A stretch of 64,000 nucleotides of DNA from Chitinispirillales bacterium (GTDB lineage Bacteria; Fibrobacterota; Chitinivibrionia; Chitinivibrionales; Chitinispirillaceae): positions 24,705 through 88,704 of the forward strand of contig JAIRVB010000050.1 of the NCBI GenBank assembly GCA_031254105.1, written 5' to 3'. Under the pieces are notes generated by a model. The model saw nothing but the letters and a program-made list of their open reading frames with translations, had not been told where the DNA came from and did no database searches. A program made the position numbers and the translations under genes. Below are positions 17,872-24,792 of the stretch, in pieces. The first letter of the stretch is position 1. Every line of letters starts with the position of its first letter.

Positions 17872-18354
17872 ATGCGTCATTTAGTATCAGGACGGAAACT
17901 TAACAGAACCGCCAGCCACCGCAGAGCGATGCTTTCAAATATGGCTGTATCAATTCTTGAGCATGAGAGAGTGACGACAACGCTTGCGAAGGCAAAGGAA
18001 GTGCGCGGCGTTGTGGAGCGCCTCATTACCTATGGTAAGAAGGGTGATTTGCACGCGATTCGTCTTGCGGCGCGCAGAGTCAACAATGAAACTGTGCTTA
18101 AAAAGTTATTCAGTGATATCGCCCCAAGCTACAAAGACCGTGAAGGCGGATACACAAGAATAGTAAAGATTGATGACCGCAAAGGTGACAATGCGCCTAT
18201 GGCAATTATAGAGCTTGTTGGCCGCGGACATCAGGATGCGGTAAGAAAGCGTAAAAAGAAGAGCGGTAACGCTAAGGCAAAGTCGGCTCAGACAAGCGCT
18301 CCGCAGACGGCTGCTCCTTCAGAAGAGCAGGCTCCTGAAGCAAATAACGGGTGA
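17872..18354 (+). CDS. rplQ: 50S ribosomal protein L17
   Basis: 160 residues. The L17 core [38 protein letters not shown] and the end of the domain at [14 protein letters not shown] are clear. About 35 residues of Lys/Ala/Ser/Glu-rich tail extend beyond the normal core, as in several phyla. Last gene of the alpha operon. Confidence 0.96.
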   Translation: MRHLVSGRKLNRTASHRRAMLSNMAVSILEHERVTTTLAKAKEVRGVVERLITYGKKGDLHAIRLAARRVNNETVLKKLFSDIAPSYKDREGGYTRIVKIDDRKGDNAPMAIIELVGRGHQDAVRKRKKKSGNAKAKSAQTSAPQTAAPSEEQAPEANNG

Positions 18355-18355
18355 A

Positions 18356-18468
18356 ATAATAATGCGGAATGCAGAATGCAGAAATAAAGGGAAGCTGCTT
18401 TCCATAGGCCGGAGCAGGTAAGCACTTCATCTTAATTTCTGCATTTTGCCTGTTATTTCTGCATTGTA
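18356..18468. repeat. GCAGAAATAA-type hairpin element after rplQ
   Basis: AATGCGGAATGCAGAATGCAGAAATAA at the left faces TTAATTTCTGCATTTTGCC and TTATTTCTGCATT at the right; the arms form a long imperfect stem. It is a member of the second repeat family of this window (see 33992-34105). It may also act as the end structure for the ribosomal transcript, though no T-tract follows. Confidence 0.7.
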
Positions 18469-18494
18469 TAAATACTCTCCGAAAGGAAATTAAA

Positions 18495-19490
18495 ATGGCT
18501 GTAAGTTACAAAGATCTTGGTTTTGTGAACACTAAGGACATGTTTGAGAAAGCGTTTAAAGGCGGCTACGCTATCCCCGCTTACAATTTCAACAACATGG
18601 AGCAGATTCAGTCAATAATCACGGCTTGCGGTAAGTCGAATTCTCCGGTGATTATGCAAGTGTCAAGCGGAGCGCGTAAGTACGCAAACGCCACACTTTT
18701 GCGCTATATGGCTCAGGGCGCTGTAGCGATGGCTCGCGAACAGGGTTTTAACATGCCCGTAGCGCTTCACCTGGATCACGGTGATACTTATGAACTTTGC
18801 GTTCAGTGTATTGAGAGCGGTTTCTCATCTGTTATGATTGACGGTTCACATCACTCCTATGAAAAGAATATTGAAGTTACATCTAAAGTTGTAGAGTACG
18901 CTCACAAGTACGATGTAACCGTTGAAGGTGAACTTGGCGTTCTCGCGGGTATCGAAGATGATGTATCGGCTGAAAAATCAGTTTACACTCAACCTGATCA
19001 GGTTGAGGATTTTGTAAAGAAAACAGGCGTTGACTCTTTGGCTATTTCCATAGGTACTTCTCATGGCGCTTTCAAGTTCAAGCCTGAGCAGTGCACTAAA
19101 AACGCTCAGGGCGTACTCGTTCCGCCGGAACTCCGTTTTGATATCTTAGAAGAGATTGAAAAAAGAATCCCAGGTTTCCCAATTGTACTGCATGGCGCAA
19201 GCTCGGTGCTGCCTGAGTATGTAAAGATCATTGAGGAAAACGGCGGCGCGCTTAAGGCAGCTATTGGTATTCCTTCCGACCAGCTCAGAAAAGCGGCTAA
19301 ATCAGCAGTTTGCAAAATAAATATCGATTCTGACGGCCGTTTGGTTCTTACCGCTATCATCCGTAAGGTTTTCAAGGAGACTCCCGCAGAGTTCGATCCA
19401 AGGAAGTACCTCGGCCCCGCGAGAGAAGAACTTGTCAAGATGATGATTGATAAGAATGAGAATGTTCTTGGCAGTGCGGGTAAGGGTTGA
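18495..19490 (+). CDS. fba: Class II fructose-bisphosphate aldolase
   Basis: 331 residues. This zinc enzyme interconverts fructose 1,6-bisphosphate with dihydroxyacetone phosphate and glyceraldehyde 3-phosphate. Visible motifs are AYNFNNMEQIQSI near the N terminus, the zinc-site segment HLDHGDTYELC (about residues 94-104), SVMIDGSHHSYEKNI, VEGELGVLAGIED and VLHGASSV. The arrangement matches the longer aldolase II type with C-terminal RKYLGPAREELV. AAAGGAAA precedes the ATG. A terminator follows at 19532. Confidence 0.95.
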   Translation: MAVSYKDLGFVNTKDMFEKAFKGGYAIPAYNFNNMEQIQSIITACGKSNSPVIMQVSSGARKYANATLLRYMAQGAVAMAREQGFNMPVALHLDHGDTYELCVQCIESGFSSVMIDGSHHSYEKNIEVTSKVVEYAHKYDVTVEGELGVLAGIEDDVSAEKSVYTQPDQVEDFVKKTGVDSLAISIGTSHGAFKFKPEQCTKNAQGVLVPPELRFDILEEIEKRIPGFPIVLHGASSVLPEYVKIIEENGGALKAAIGIPSDQLRKAAKSAVCKINIDSDGRLVLTAIIRKVFKETPAEFDPRKYLGPAREELVKMMIDKNENVLGSAGKG

Positions 19491-19531
19491 TTTTAGTTTT
19501 TATTGAAAAATGTTCTGAAGCATTATAAAAT

Positions 19532-19560
19532 AAAGGGGTGAATAGCCCCTTTTGTTTTTT
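19532..19560 (+). terminator. Intrinsic terminator after fba
   Basis: AAGGGG, loop TGAATAG, CCCCTT, then TTGTTTTTT. Placed 42 bp after the fba stop. Confidence 0.85.
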
Positions 19561-19639
19561 GTAGAATATAGAAAGCTATTTATATAATTCTCGAAATTTT
19601 GTATACTCACTCAAAAATCAATATCTGAGGAGTAAAAAT

Positions 19640-19942
19640 ATGCCAACAGAGTTGACACAGCCTAAAGGTTTGACACATGAGCAGTTTCAATATCTCCTTT
19701 TATCTTTTGAAAGTATAGATAATGCGGATAAATTTGTTGGCAAAGCTTTTCCTGATTTTAGCTACGTAGAAAAATTTAAAATGCTGGGTAGTTATTTTAA
19801 CTTCGCTATGGTAAGCGGATATATACCTGACGGACAATCGGAAGAGGATAAGGCTAAAGACGATTACATATTTACGCTTCAGCATCTGCTCAATAAAGTT
19901 AAGGTAGTAGGAATAAAAGAAGTTGTTAAGTCTTTGGCTTAA
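19640..19942 (+). CDS. Small uncharacterised protein paired with an ImmA/IrrE-type peptidase
   Basis: 100 residues, preceded by GAGGAG at 19627-19632. It starts MPTELTQPKGLTHEQFQYLL. No signal peptide, membrane segment or helix-turn-helix is evident; the sequence looks helical and acidic. It is the first of two genes on the same strand, 35 bp ahead of a metallopeptidase gene. Partners of ImmA/IrrE-like peptidases are often DNA-binding repressors or antitoxins that the peptidase cleaves, but this one does not look like a standard Xre repressor. Function unknown. Confidence 0.7.
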   Translation: MPTELTQPKGLTHEQFQYLLLSFESIDNADKFVGKAFPDFSYVEKFKMLGSYFNFAMVSGYIPDGQSEEDKAKDDYIFTLQHLLNKVKVVGIKEVVKSLA

Positions 19943-19977
19943 AGAATCAGTAACTTTGTTGTTTTGGAGTGAATAGA

Positions 19978-20616
19978 TTGAATACTGAGATCATAAAAAA
20001 AGCGAATGAATTGCATGAGTTGGCAAAGGTTTTCTCTTTATCTCATGCGGTATTTGCAACCGGCAAAGTTATTGAGGATGGCAAAAGACAATTCACATCA
20101 GGCAATGATGATAAATTTGTAAATTATGATACTATGGAAGTGCAAGAGATAGATAGGTGTATGCAGGATATAAAGGGGAAAGAGAATGTTACTGATGAGA
20201 AAGTCTATGTGTCCGTAGGTTGTTTGGAAGGGGATAGTTCGGTAACAGAGCGGTCAAGAACTTTTTATTATAAAAGGAAAATGCTTCCTGAGCGCAGCGG
20301 CGCTTCGTTATCTTTCTCTGAGCATTTTGAAATAATCCTGCCGTCTAAAAAGCAGGAAATTCCGATTGTAGATTATGATAAAGACGGGAAACTTTTAAAA
20401 AGAAGCATAAGGTTTTTAGTTGGGCATGAATTAGGACATTTGTGGCTGCATTTGGATGAAATTAGAAGAAATATTAATGAATTCAGCGGAGCGAAATTTT
20501 CTAAAGATAAGGAAGAGGAAGCGAATGCTTTTTCTTTTGAATTATCAAGATTAAGAGATGAATACAGAAGAGATGTGTTATGTAAAAATACCATAGGCTG
20601 TTCCTCTGGTACTTGA
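19978..20616 (+). CDS. ImmA/IrrE-type metallo-endopeptidase (predicted)
   Basis: 212 residues from TTG at 19978, chosen because GGAG lies 8 bp upstream; a GTG at 19969 overlaps that site. The zinc motif HELGHLWLH is at about residues 147-155, followed by an acidic KDKEEEANAFSFELS segment, the HExxH plus downstream EANAF arrangement typical of ImmA/IrrE (DUF955) peptidases. Such enzymes cleave a partner repressor or antitoxin to switch on mobile-element or stress genes. The first 130 residues are not recognised. It forms an operon with the preceding 100-residue protein. An intrinsic terminator follows at 20691. Confidence 0.75.
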   Translation: MNTEIIKKANELHELAKVFSLSHAVFATGKVIEDGKRQFTSGNDDKFVNYDTMEVQEIDRCMQDIKGKENVTDEKVYVSVGCLEGDSSVTERSRTFYYKRKMLPERSGASLSFSEHFEIILPSKKQEIPIVDYDKDGKLLKRSIRFLVGHELGHLWLHLDEIRRNINEFSGAKFSKDKEEEANAFSFELSRLRDEYRRDVLCKNTIGCSSGT

Positions 20617-20690
20617 TGATGGGAAAGGGAATAATGACATAAATGTATCATGGAAAATTGCTGGCTTTTTTATTTGGAATATAATCCATC

Positions 20691-20726
20691 AAAGACGCAG
20701 TCTGAATTCGGGCTGTGTCTTTTTTG
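20691..20726 (+). terminator. Intrinsic terminator after the metallopeptidase gene
   Basis: AAAGACGCAG, loop TCTGAATTCGGG, CTGTGTCTTTTTT forms a stem with one G-T pair, followed by a T-run. Confidence 0.85.
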
Positions 20727-20767
20727 TTTAGGCTTGGGGAAAAAGACTTTTAAGAGAGGAATATTAT

Positions 20768-22120
20768 ATGGCATTTCCGAAAGATTTCGTATGGGGAGCA
20801 GCGACGGCTTCTTATCAGGTTGAAGGGGCTGCTTTTGAGGATGGTAAGGGGCAGGGGATATGGGATGTGTTTTGTAAACGTCCCGGCGCTGTGTGGCAGA
20901 ATCATAGCGGGGACGTGGCCTGTGATCATTATCACCGTTATGTTGAAGATGTTGAGATAATGAAGAAAATCGGGCTCAAAGCTTACAGGATGGAGATGAG
21001 CTGGCCGCGCGTTATGCCTGATGGAGTGGGGAATGTCAATCGTAAGGGAATTGATTTTTATGACAAGCTGTTTGATGAGCTTTTGAAAGCTGATATAGAA
21101 CCTTGGGTTACTCTTTATCACTGGAATCTGCCTCAGGCGCTTCAGGAGAAGGGGGGATGGCAGAGTCCTGAATCATCGAAGTGGTTTAGTGAGTATACAG
21201 CGCTTGTGGTAAACAAATTTTCAGACCGTGTGACTAAATGGATGACTATTAACGAACCGCAGGTCATAATTATGCATGGTTTGCTGACAGGATTACACGC
21301 TCCGGGGTTCAAACTTGGTATGGCCGAGGCGCTTGCCGCGGGGCACAATCTTCTCCTTGCTCATGGCCGCGCGGTATCCGCTGTAAGGCAAAACGCAAAG
21401 AGAGAAGTGAGTGTCGGGTACGCTCCCGTGGGGTGGATAAGGCGTCCCGCGACTAATGATCAGTGTGATATTGACGCCGCGCGAAAAGCTTCTTTTGAAA
21501 TAGATCCTACAACATTATGGAATAGCGCATGGTGGATGGATCCGGTGTTTTTTGGCAAATACCCGGATCAGGGGCTTGAGGCATTCGGCTCAATTGCACC
21601 GCGAGTCTCCGCTGGGGATATGGAAATCATAAGTTTGCCGTTAGATTTCTTAGGTGTCAATATTTATACCGCTTCCGCTGTAAAGGCGGGTGAGGATGGA
21701 AAGCCGGAATTAGTTCCATATAAAGTCGGGTATCAGATGAATACCTACGACTGGCCTGTAGTGCCGGATGTTGTTTACTGGGCAGGCAAGTTTTTCCATG
21801 AACGGTATAACAAACCTCTCGTGATAACCGAAAACGGTACCGCTGTTGCTGAGATTATCGCGAGGGATGGCGGCGTTCATGACCCTCAGCGAAGTGAGTT
21901 TATCGCAAAGCATCTTATTGAAGTTGACAGAGCGATACAGGAAGGCGTACCTTACAAAGGGTATTTCTACTGGAGTCTGCTTGACAATTTTGAGTGGAAT
22001 TGTGGGTATAAGCACCGCTTCGGTCTGGTGTATGTGGATTTTGAGACGGGGGAGCGGATTGTAAAGGATTCGGCTGTTTTTTATGGGGATGTGATTAACG
22101 GGAAGATCGGGCTTGGTTAA
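20768..22120 (+). CDS. Beta-glucosidase, glycoside hydrolase family 1
   Basis: 450 residues, the normal GH1 length. The acid/base glutamate lies in TINEPQ (E163) and the nucleophile in VITENGT (E355); DFLGVNIYTAS and the C-terminal GYFYWSLLDNFEWNCGY are further signatures. It starts MAFPKDFVWGAATASYQVEG without a signal peptide, so it is probably cytoplasmic and cleaves imported cellobiose or other beta-glucosides. AGAGAGGA lies before the ATG. A cellulose/chitin-degrading lifestyle would fit but is inference. Confidence 0.94.
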   Translation: MAFPKDFVWGAATASYQVEGAAFEDGKGQGIWDVFCKRPGAVWQNHSGDVACDHYHRYVEDVEIMKKIGLKAYRMEMSWPRVMPDGVGNVNRKGIDFYDKLFDELLKADIEPWVTLYHWNLPQALQEKGGWQSPESSKWFSEYTALVVNKFSDRVTKWMTINEPQVIIMHGLLTGLHAPGFKLGMAEALAAGHNLLLAHGRAVSAVRQNAKREVSVGYAPVGWIRRPATNDQCDIDAARKASFEIDPTTLWNSAWWMDPVFFGKYPDQGLEAFGSIAPRVSAGDMEIISLPLDFLGVNIYTASAVKAGEDGKPELVPYKVGYQMNTYDWPVVPDVVYWAGKFFHERYNKPLVITENGTAVAEIIARDGGVHDPQRSEFIAKHLIEVDRAIQEGVPYKGYFYWSLLDNFEWNCGYKHRFGLVYVDFETGERIVKDSAVFYGDVINGKIGLG

Positions 22121-22242
22121 TGTGGAATTCCGAATGCCGATTGTAAATCTTGCCGCAACGGGGAACGGTAATATTAAAAAACAGAAAAAAGCTCTGACTG
22201 AGAAACCGGAAATTCGTCAAAAGACGATACTTCAGAAAAATA

Positions 22243-22271
22243 TTGACTTGGAATCAAAGGAAATATATCTT
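22243..22271 (+). promoter_or_regulatory. Predicted sigma-70 type promoter for the lipoprotein gene
   Basis: TTGACT (22243-22248), 17-bp spacer, TATCTT (22266-22271). A second possible pair, TTGACT (22284-22289) and TAGATT (22306-22311) with a 16-bp spacer, lies nearer the start. Confidence 0.5.
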
Positions 22272-22340
22272 ATAAATATGTTATTGACTCGGCGGAGTCT
22301 ACGCTTAGATTCAATTTTTAATCAACAAAAGGAGCGTATT

Positions 22341-23063
22341 ATGTGCGCATCTGTTCTCGGTAAGACACGTCTGATTTTCAGCGTGGTTGTTACAGCGGTT
22401 TTTTCTATGTTGGTTTTGGTGGGTTGCGGGGATGGTGATAAGGGAACCGGACTTAATAACAAAGGGTCTAACTTGGGGGGCGATGAGAGCAAACTTATTC
22501 TTGCTGACAAATATGCATGGGTAAACGTAGTTGGAGGTGTTGAGAGGAATAAAGGCTATATTTTTAAAAGTGATGGTACTTTTACATTAGTGACTAAAGA
22601 TTTTACAACAAATGAGTGGGCTGAACAATCTACCGGCGGTGGTAAATGGTCTGATGCAAATGGAACCACAATAAGCATAACTTATGATCAAATAGCTTCT
22701 GGTACTGCTCCATATGAGTATACAATCTCTGCGGATGGTACAACTTTTACATTTCAATTTCTTACTTATGAAAAAAGAGACATAGGTATCAGTACTAATT
22801 CTGACGGCAATAATAACAATCTCAACGGTTTAATGTGGTTTAATGAGGATGATAATTACGGTTTCTATTTTGACGGTACTACTGTTTACAAGGTCGTTAA
22901 GTGTGGCAGTGTATACTATGCTTTTGATCCAGAGCTAATAACGGATATTGAAGCATTTTTGGGTTCTAATTTCAAATTTACCGAACAATCGTTAAACCAA
23001 ATGGATTATACTAAAACCCCCGCTTCAATAACGAAAGCTAGTCCACCATGTGGATCCTTTTAA
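22341..23063 (+). CDS. Lipoprotein of unknown function, possibly 3'-frameshifted
   Basis: 240 residues from the ATG at 22341, preceded by AAAGGAG. The start is supported by a lipoprotein signal peptide ending LVLVGC (lipobox Cys about residue 29). An in-frame open stretch reaches back to 22113 but has no ribosome binding site. The mature part is Gly/Asp/Asn-rich with beta-strand-like stretches (for example KGYIFKSDGTFTLVTKD), resembling small surface lipoproteins with repeated strands; no named domain recognised. Shifting by one base near 23035 would replace the last residues by a Lys-rich end (FNDLSKKKNSGKLSKIKLKK), so the annotated C terminus may be a frameshift product. A terminator follows. 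Confidence 0.7.
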   Translation: MCASVLGKTRLIFSVVVTAVFSMLVLVGCGDGDKGTGLNNKGSNLGGDESKLILADKYAWVNVVGGVERNKGYIFKSDGTFTLVTKDFTTNEWAEQSTGGGKWSDANGTTISITYDQIASGTAPYEYTISADGTTFTFQFLTYEKRDIGISTNSDGNNNNLNGLMWFNEDDNYGFYFDGTTVYKVVKCGSVYYAFDPELITDIEAFLGSNFKFTEQSLNQMDYTKTPASITKASPPCGSF

Positions 23064-23132
23064 TGATTTGTCCAAGAAAAAGAACTCCGGTAAACTTTCA
23101 AAAATCAAACTGAAAAAATAAGCGGCATATTT

Positions 23133-23164
23133 TAGGGTCGGGCCCTTCGGGGCTGCCCTTTTTC
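23133..23164 (+). terminator. Hairpin terminator after the lipoprotein gene
   Basis: AGGGTCGGGCCC, loop TTCG, GGGCTGCCCT with small bulges, then TTTTT. Also similar to the CAGCC-type palindromes of the window. Confidence 0.65.
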
Positions 23165-23292
23165 GTAACGTAATTTCCTTAGATATTTACATCCCCCCAT
23201 TCCCTGAGCTATATTTAAGTTCTATACAAAACAAAGAACTGAGAATATATCAACATATCTATATATCTTAATAGTTTTTAAAGGAAGTGCAA

Positions 23293-24231
23293 ATGCTAAG
23301 AAAACTTACTTTTATTAAGGCTGCCGCAGCTGCCGCTGTTTTGGTTCAAGGTTTAACGGCTGCGCAGGATGACGCTGTAATCATAAGCGCGCCTTCTCCC
23401 TGGGTAACGCTGCGCGGAGATTCTCTTGTTGTGACAGTTCAGGCTGATACATCAAAGCTGCCTAAAAACATGATTACGTTTAAGGTACAGAAAGGCTCAG
23501 GCGGCCGCACCACCACACTTTTTTCAAAAAATGTAAAAATGGAGGATTACAACGCGGATCTCTTTCTTGGGACTATCAAAGAACGGCATTTAGGCGGGAC
23601 AGATTTTTTAAGCATAGAATGGAGCGTTCCGGGCACTGAGCTAGCAGGAACTATAGAGCCTTTTGGCACGGCAAGACTTGACCCGGTTTCCGACAGCAAC
23701 AAAAATTTACTCACTGCCGTGAAGCTAAAGGACGGGGCGTCTATCGGACAGATCTCAGATGTGTTGATAGGGGCGCAGAGCCAGAGCATTGGCGCAAGTA
23801 AATTTGCCGCGGGATGGAATAAGGAAGGGCTTTACATATTACTTAACGCGGCGGATGGCGTTTCAGAGGTAGAATTTGCTTTTGACCCCAAGTGCGGCAG
23901 GAACGCGTTTTTATCATGGGCCGACAGGTTTGCCGTTTACTTAACAGACGCGGACAGCGTTTACGGTGTGAACTACAGAAGATCGTTTGACAAAACGGCT
24001 GTAACGTATGCCGGTATGCAGTGGGGAGAAGGGTTATCTGTACAAACGAGCGAGAGTGCGAAAGTGATAAAAATTCAGTGGCATGAACTTGGTTTACAGC
24101 CGTTTGAAGAACGTAACATCGGGATTGCCGTTTTTGTAAAAGAGAAGTCAAAAAGAACGGCTCTCTCATATCCGGCCGCAGCTAACCGCACTATTCCCGT
24201 GACATGGGGCTCACTTAGGTTAGAAAAGTAG
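23293..24231 (+). CDS. Secreted protein with a possible CBM9/DOMON-like C-terminal domain
   Basis: 312 residues from the ATG at 23293 (AAGGAAG 5 bp upstream); a GTG at 23287 overlaps the ribosome binding site. A signal peptide is visible (KAAAAAAVLVQGLTAAQ, cleavage near residue 24). The last 150 residues, with AAGWNKEGLYILLNAADG and WADRFAVYLTDADSVYG, resemble the beta-sandwich sugar-binding family 9-like fold found in secreted carbohydrate-active or cytochrome-type proteins. This is a resemblance only. Likely exported to periplasm or surface. No operon partner on the same strand; tRNA-His follows. Confidence 0.7.
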   Translation: MLRKLTFIKAAAAAAVLVQGLTAAQDDAVIISAPSPWVTLRGDSLVVTVQADTSKLPKNMITFKVQKGSGGRTTTLFSKNVKMEDYNADLFLGTIKERHLGGTDFLSIEWSVPGTELAGTIEPFGTARLDPVSDSNKNLLTAVKLKDGASIGQISDVLIGAQSQSIGASKFAAGWNKEGLYILLNAADGVSEVEFAFDPKCGRNAFLSWADRFAVYLTDADSVYGVNYRRSFDKTAVTYAGMQWGEGLSVQTSESAKVIKIQWHELGLQPFEERNIGIAVFVKEKSKRTALSYPAAANRTIPVTWGSLRLEK

Positions 24232-24261
24232 TTGCGGATAAGCTTTGGAATTTGCTATATT
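24232..24261 (+). promoter_or_regulatory. Predicted promoter of tRNA-His
   Basis: TTGCGG (24232-24237), 18-bp spacer, TATATT (24256-24261), about 50 bp upstream of the tRNA. A palindromic repeat lies in the leader. Confidence 0.45.
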
Positions 24262-24280
24262 TTAACTCTTCGTTTTGCGA

Positions 24281-24311
24281 GAGGGGCGAACACGCCAGGT
24301 TTGCCCTTACA
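24281..24311 (+). repeat. Palindromic repeat in the tRNA-His leader
   Basis: GGGGCGAACACGCCAGGTTTGCCC followed by TTACA. Same family as the ribosomal-operon repeats, here of the GAACACGCAGGTTCGCC arm type. Confidence 0.75.
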
Positions 24312-24312
24312 T

Positions 24313-24389
24313 GGTGGCTGTAGTTCAATGGTTAGAGCACTGGATTGTGGTTCCAGTTGTTGGGGGTTCGAGTCCCCTCAGTCACCCCA
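24313..24389 (+). tRNA. tRNA-His (GTG)
   Basis: Acceptor GTGGCTG pairs with CAGTCAC, with the extra 5' G (position -1 at 24313) opposite discriminator C, the hallmark of tRNA-His. Anticodon GTG sits in GGATTGTGGTTCC. The T arm is GGGGGTTCGAGTCCCC, and the CCA end is encoded. Confidence 0.95.
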
Positions 24390-24391
24390 TT

Positions 24392-24502
24392 TTAATTAAA
24401 AATGTCTAAATTGGCGAAATTAAGCTGATAGCCGAGTCTGTCTGATACCCATCTGTTGTTATAAAATCCTTCAATCCACGAAAATACCGTCTGACGCAGT
24501 TT
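24392..24502 (-). pseudogene. IS3-type transposase, C-terminal remnant
   Basis: Read on the minus strand, this stretch encodes KLRQTVFSWIEGFYNNRW followed by a segment ending SDRLGYQLNFA and a stop. The IE.FYN.R...LGY pattern is the C terminus of IS3/IS150 orfB (DDE) transposases. An in-frame TAA stands just upstream at 24503-24505 and no longer frame continues, so only about 36 codons survive. It sits 3 bp from the tRNA-His 3' end. Rest of the element not recognised. Confidence 0.6.
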
Positions 24503-24792
24503 TTAACGTGCGCAAAAATGTTTGAAATGAATACACTCTTTTTTCAAAGTCGTAAAGAAATGCGCTTATTACAAGCTGAGAGGGTAGTGTCAATATCTAT
24601 CTTTAGTTGGTAGAGAGATGCGTTTGAAGCGAACAAATTCCTATTTGTCCGCGGGTAAAATGTTTGCTCGGCCGTTTTTTGCTTTTGATTTTTGCTTTAT
24701 GTATGGACGCGTAATAAAGGGCACCCGTAAGGTGTGCCCATACGATGTGAGATAGCAATATGTCAACGAACGCCTTATATCACCGTTCCCAT
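24503..24792. other. Non-coding gap beyond the transposase remnant
   Basis: No gene, tRNA or clear terminator is visible. One palindromic repeat, GGGCACCCGTAAGGTGTGCCC, lies at 24720-24740 and is followed by ATACGA rather than GTACA. The rest may be degraded insertion-sequence DNA, but I cannot align it to anything. Confidence 0.5.

Noticed and set aside
1876..18468. CRISPR array suspected from regular repeats
   Set aside because: Repeats are palindromes with varying arms and irregular spacing, without uniform spacers or cas genes.
22113..22340. N-terminal extension of the lipoprotein gene
   Set aside because: The frame is open but lacks a ribosome binding site, and the ATG at 22341 has AAAGGAG and gives a perfect lipoprotein signal.
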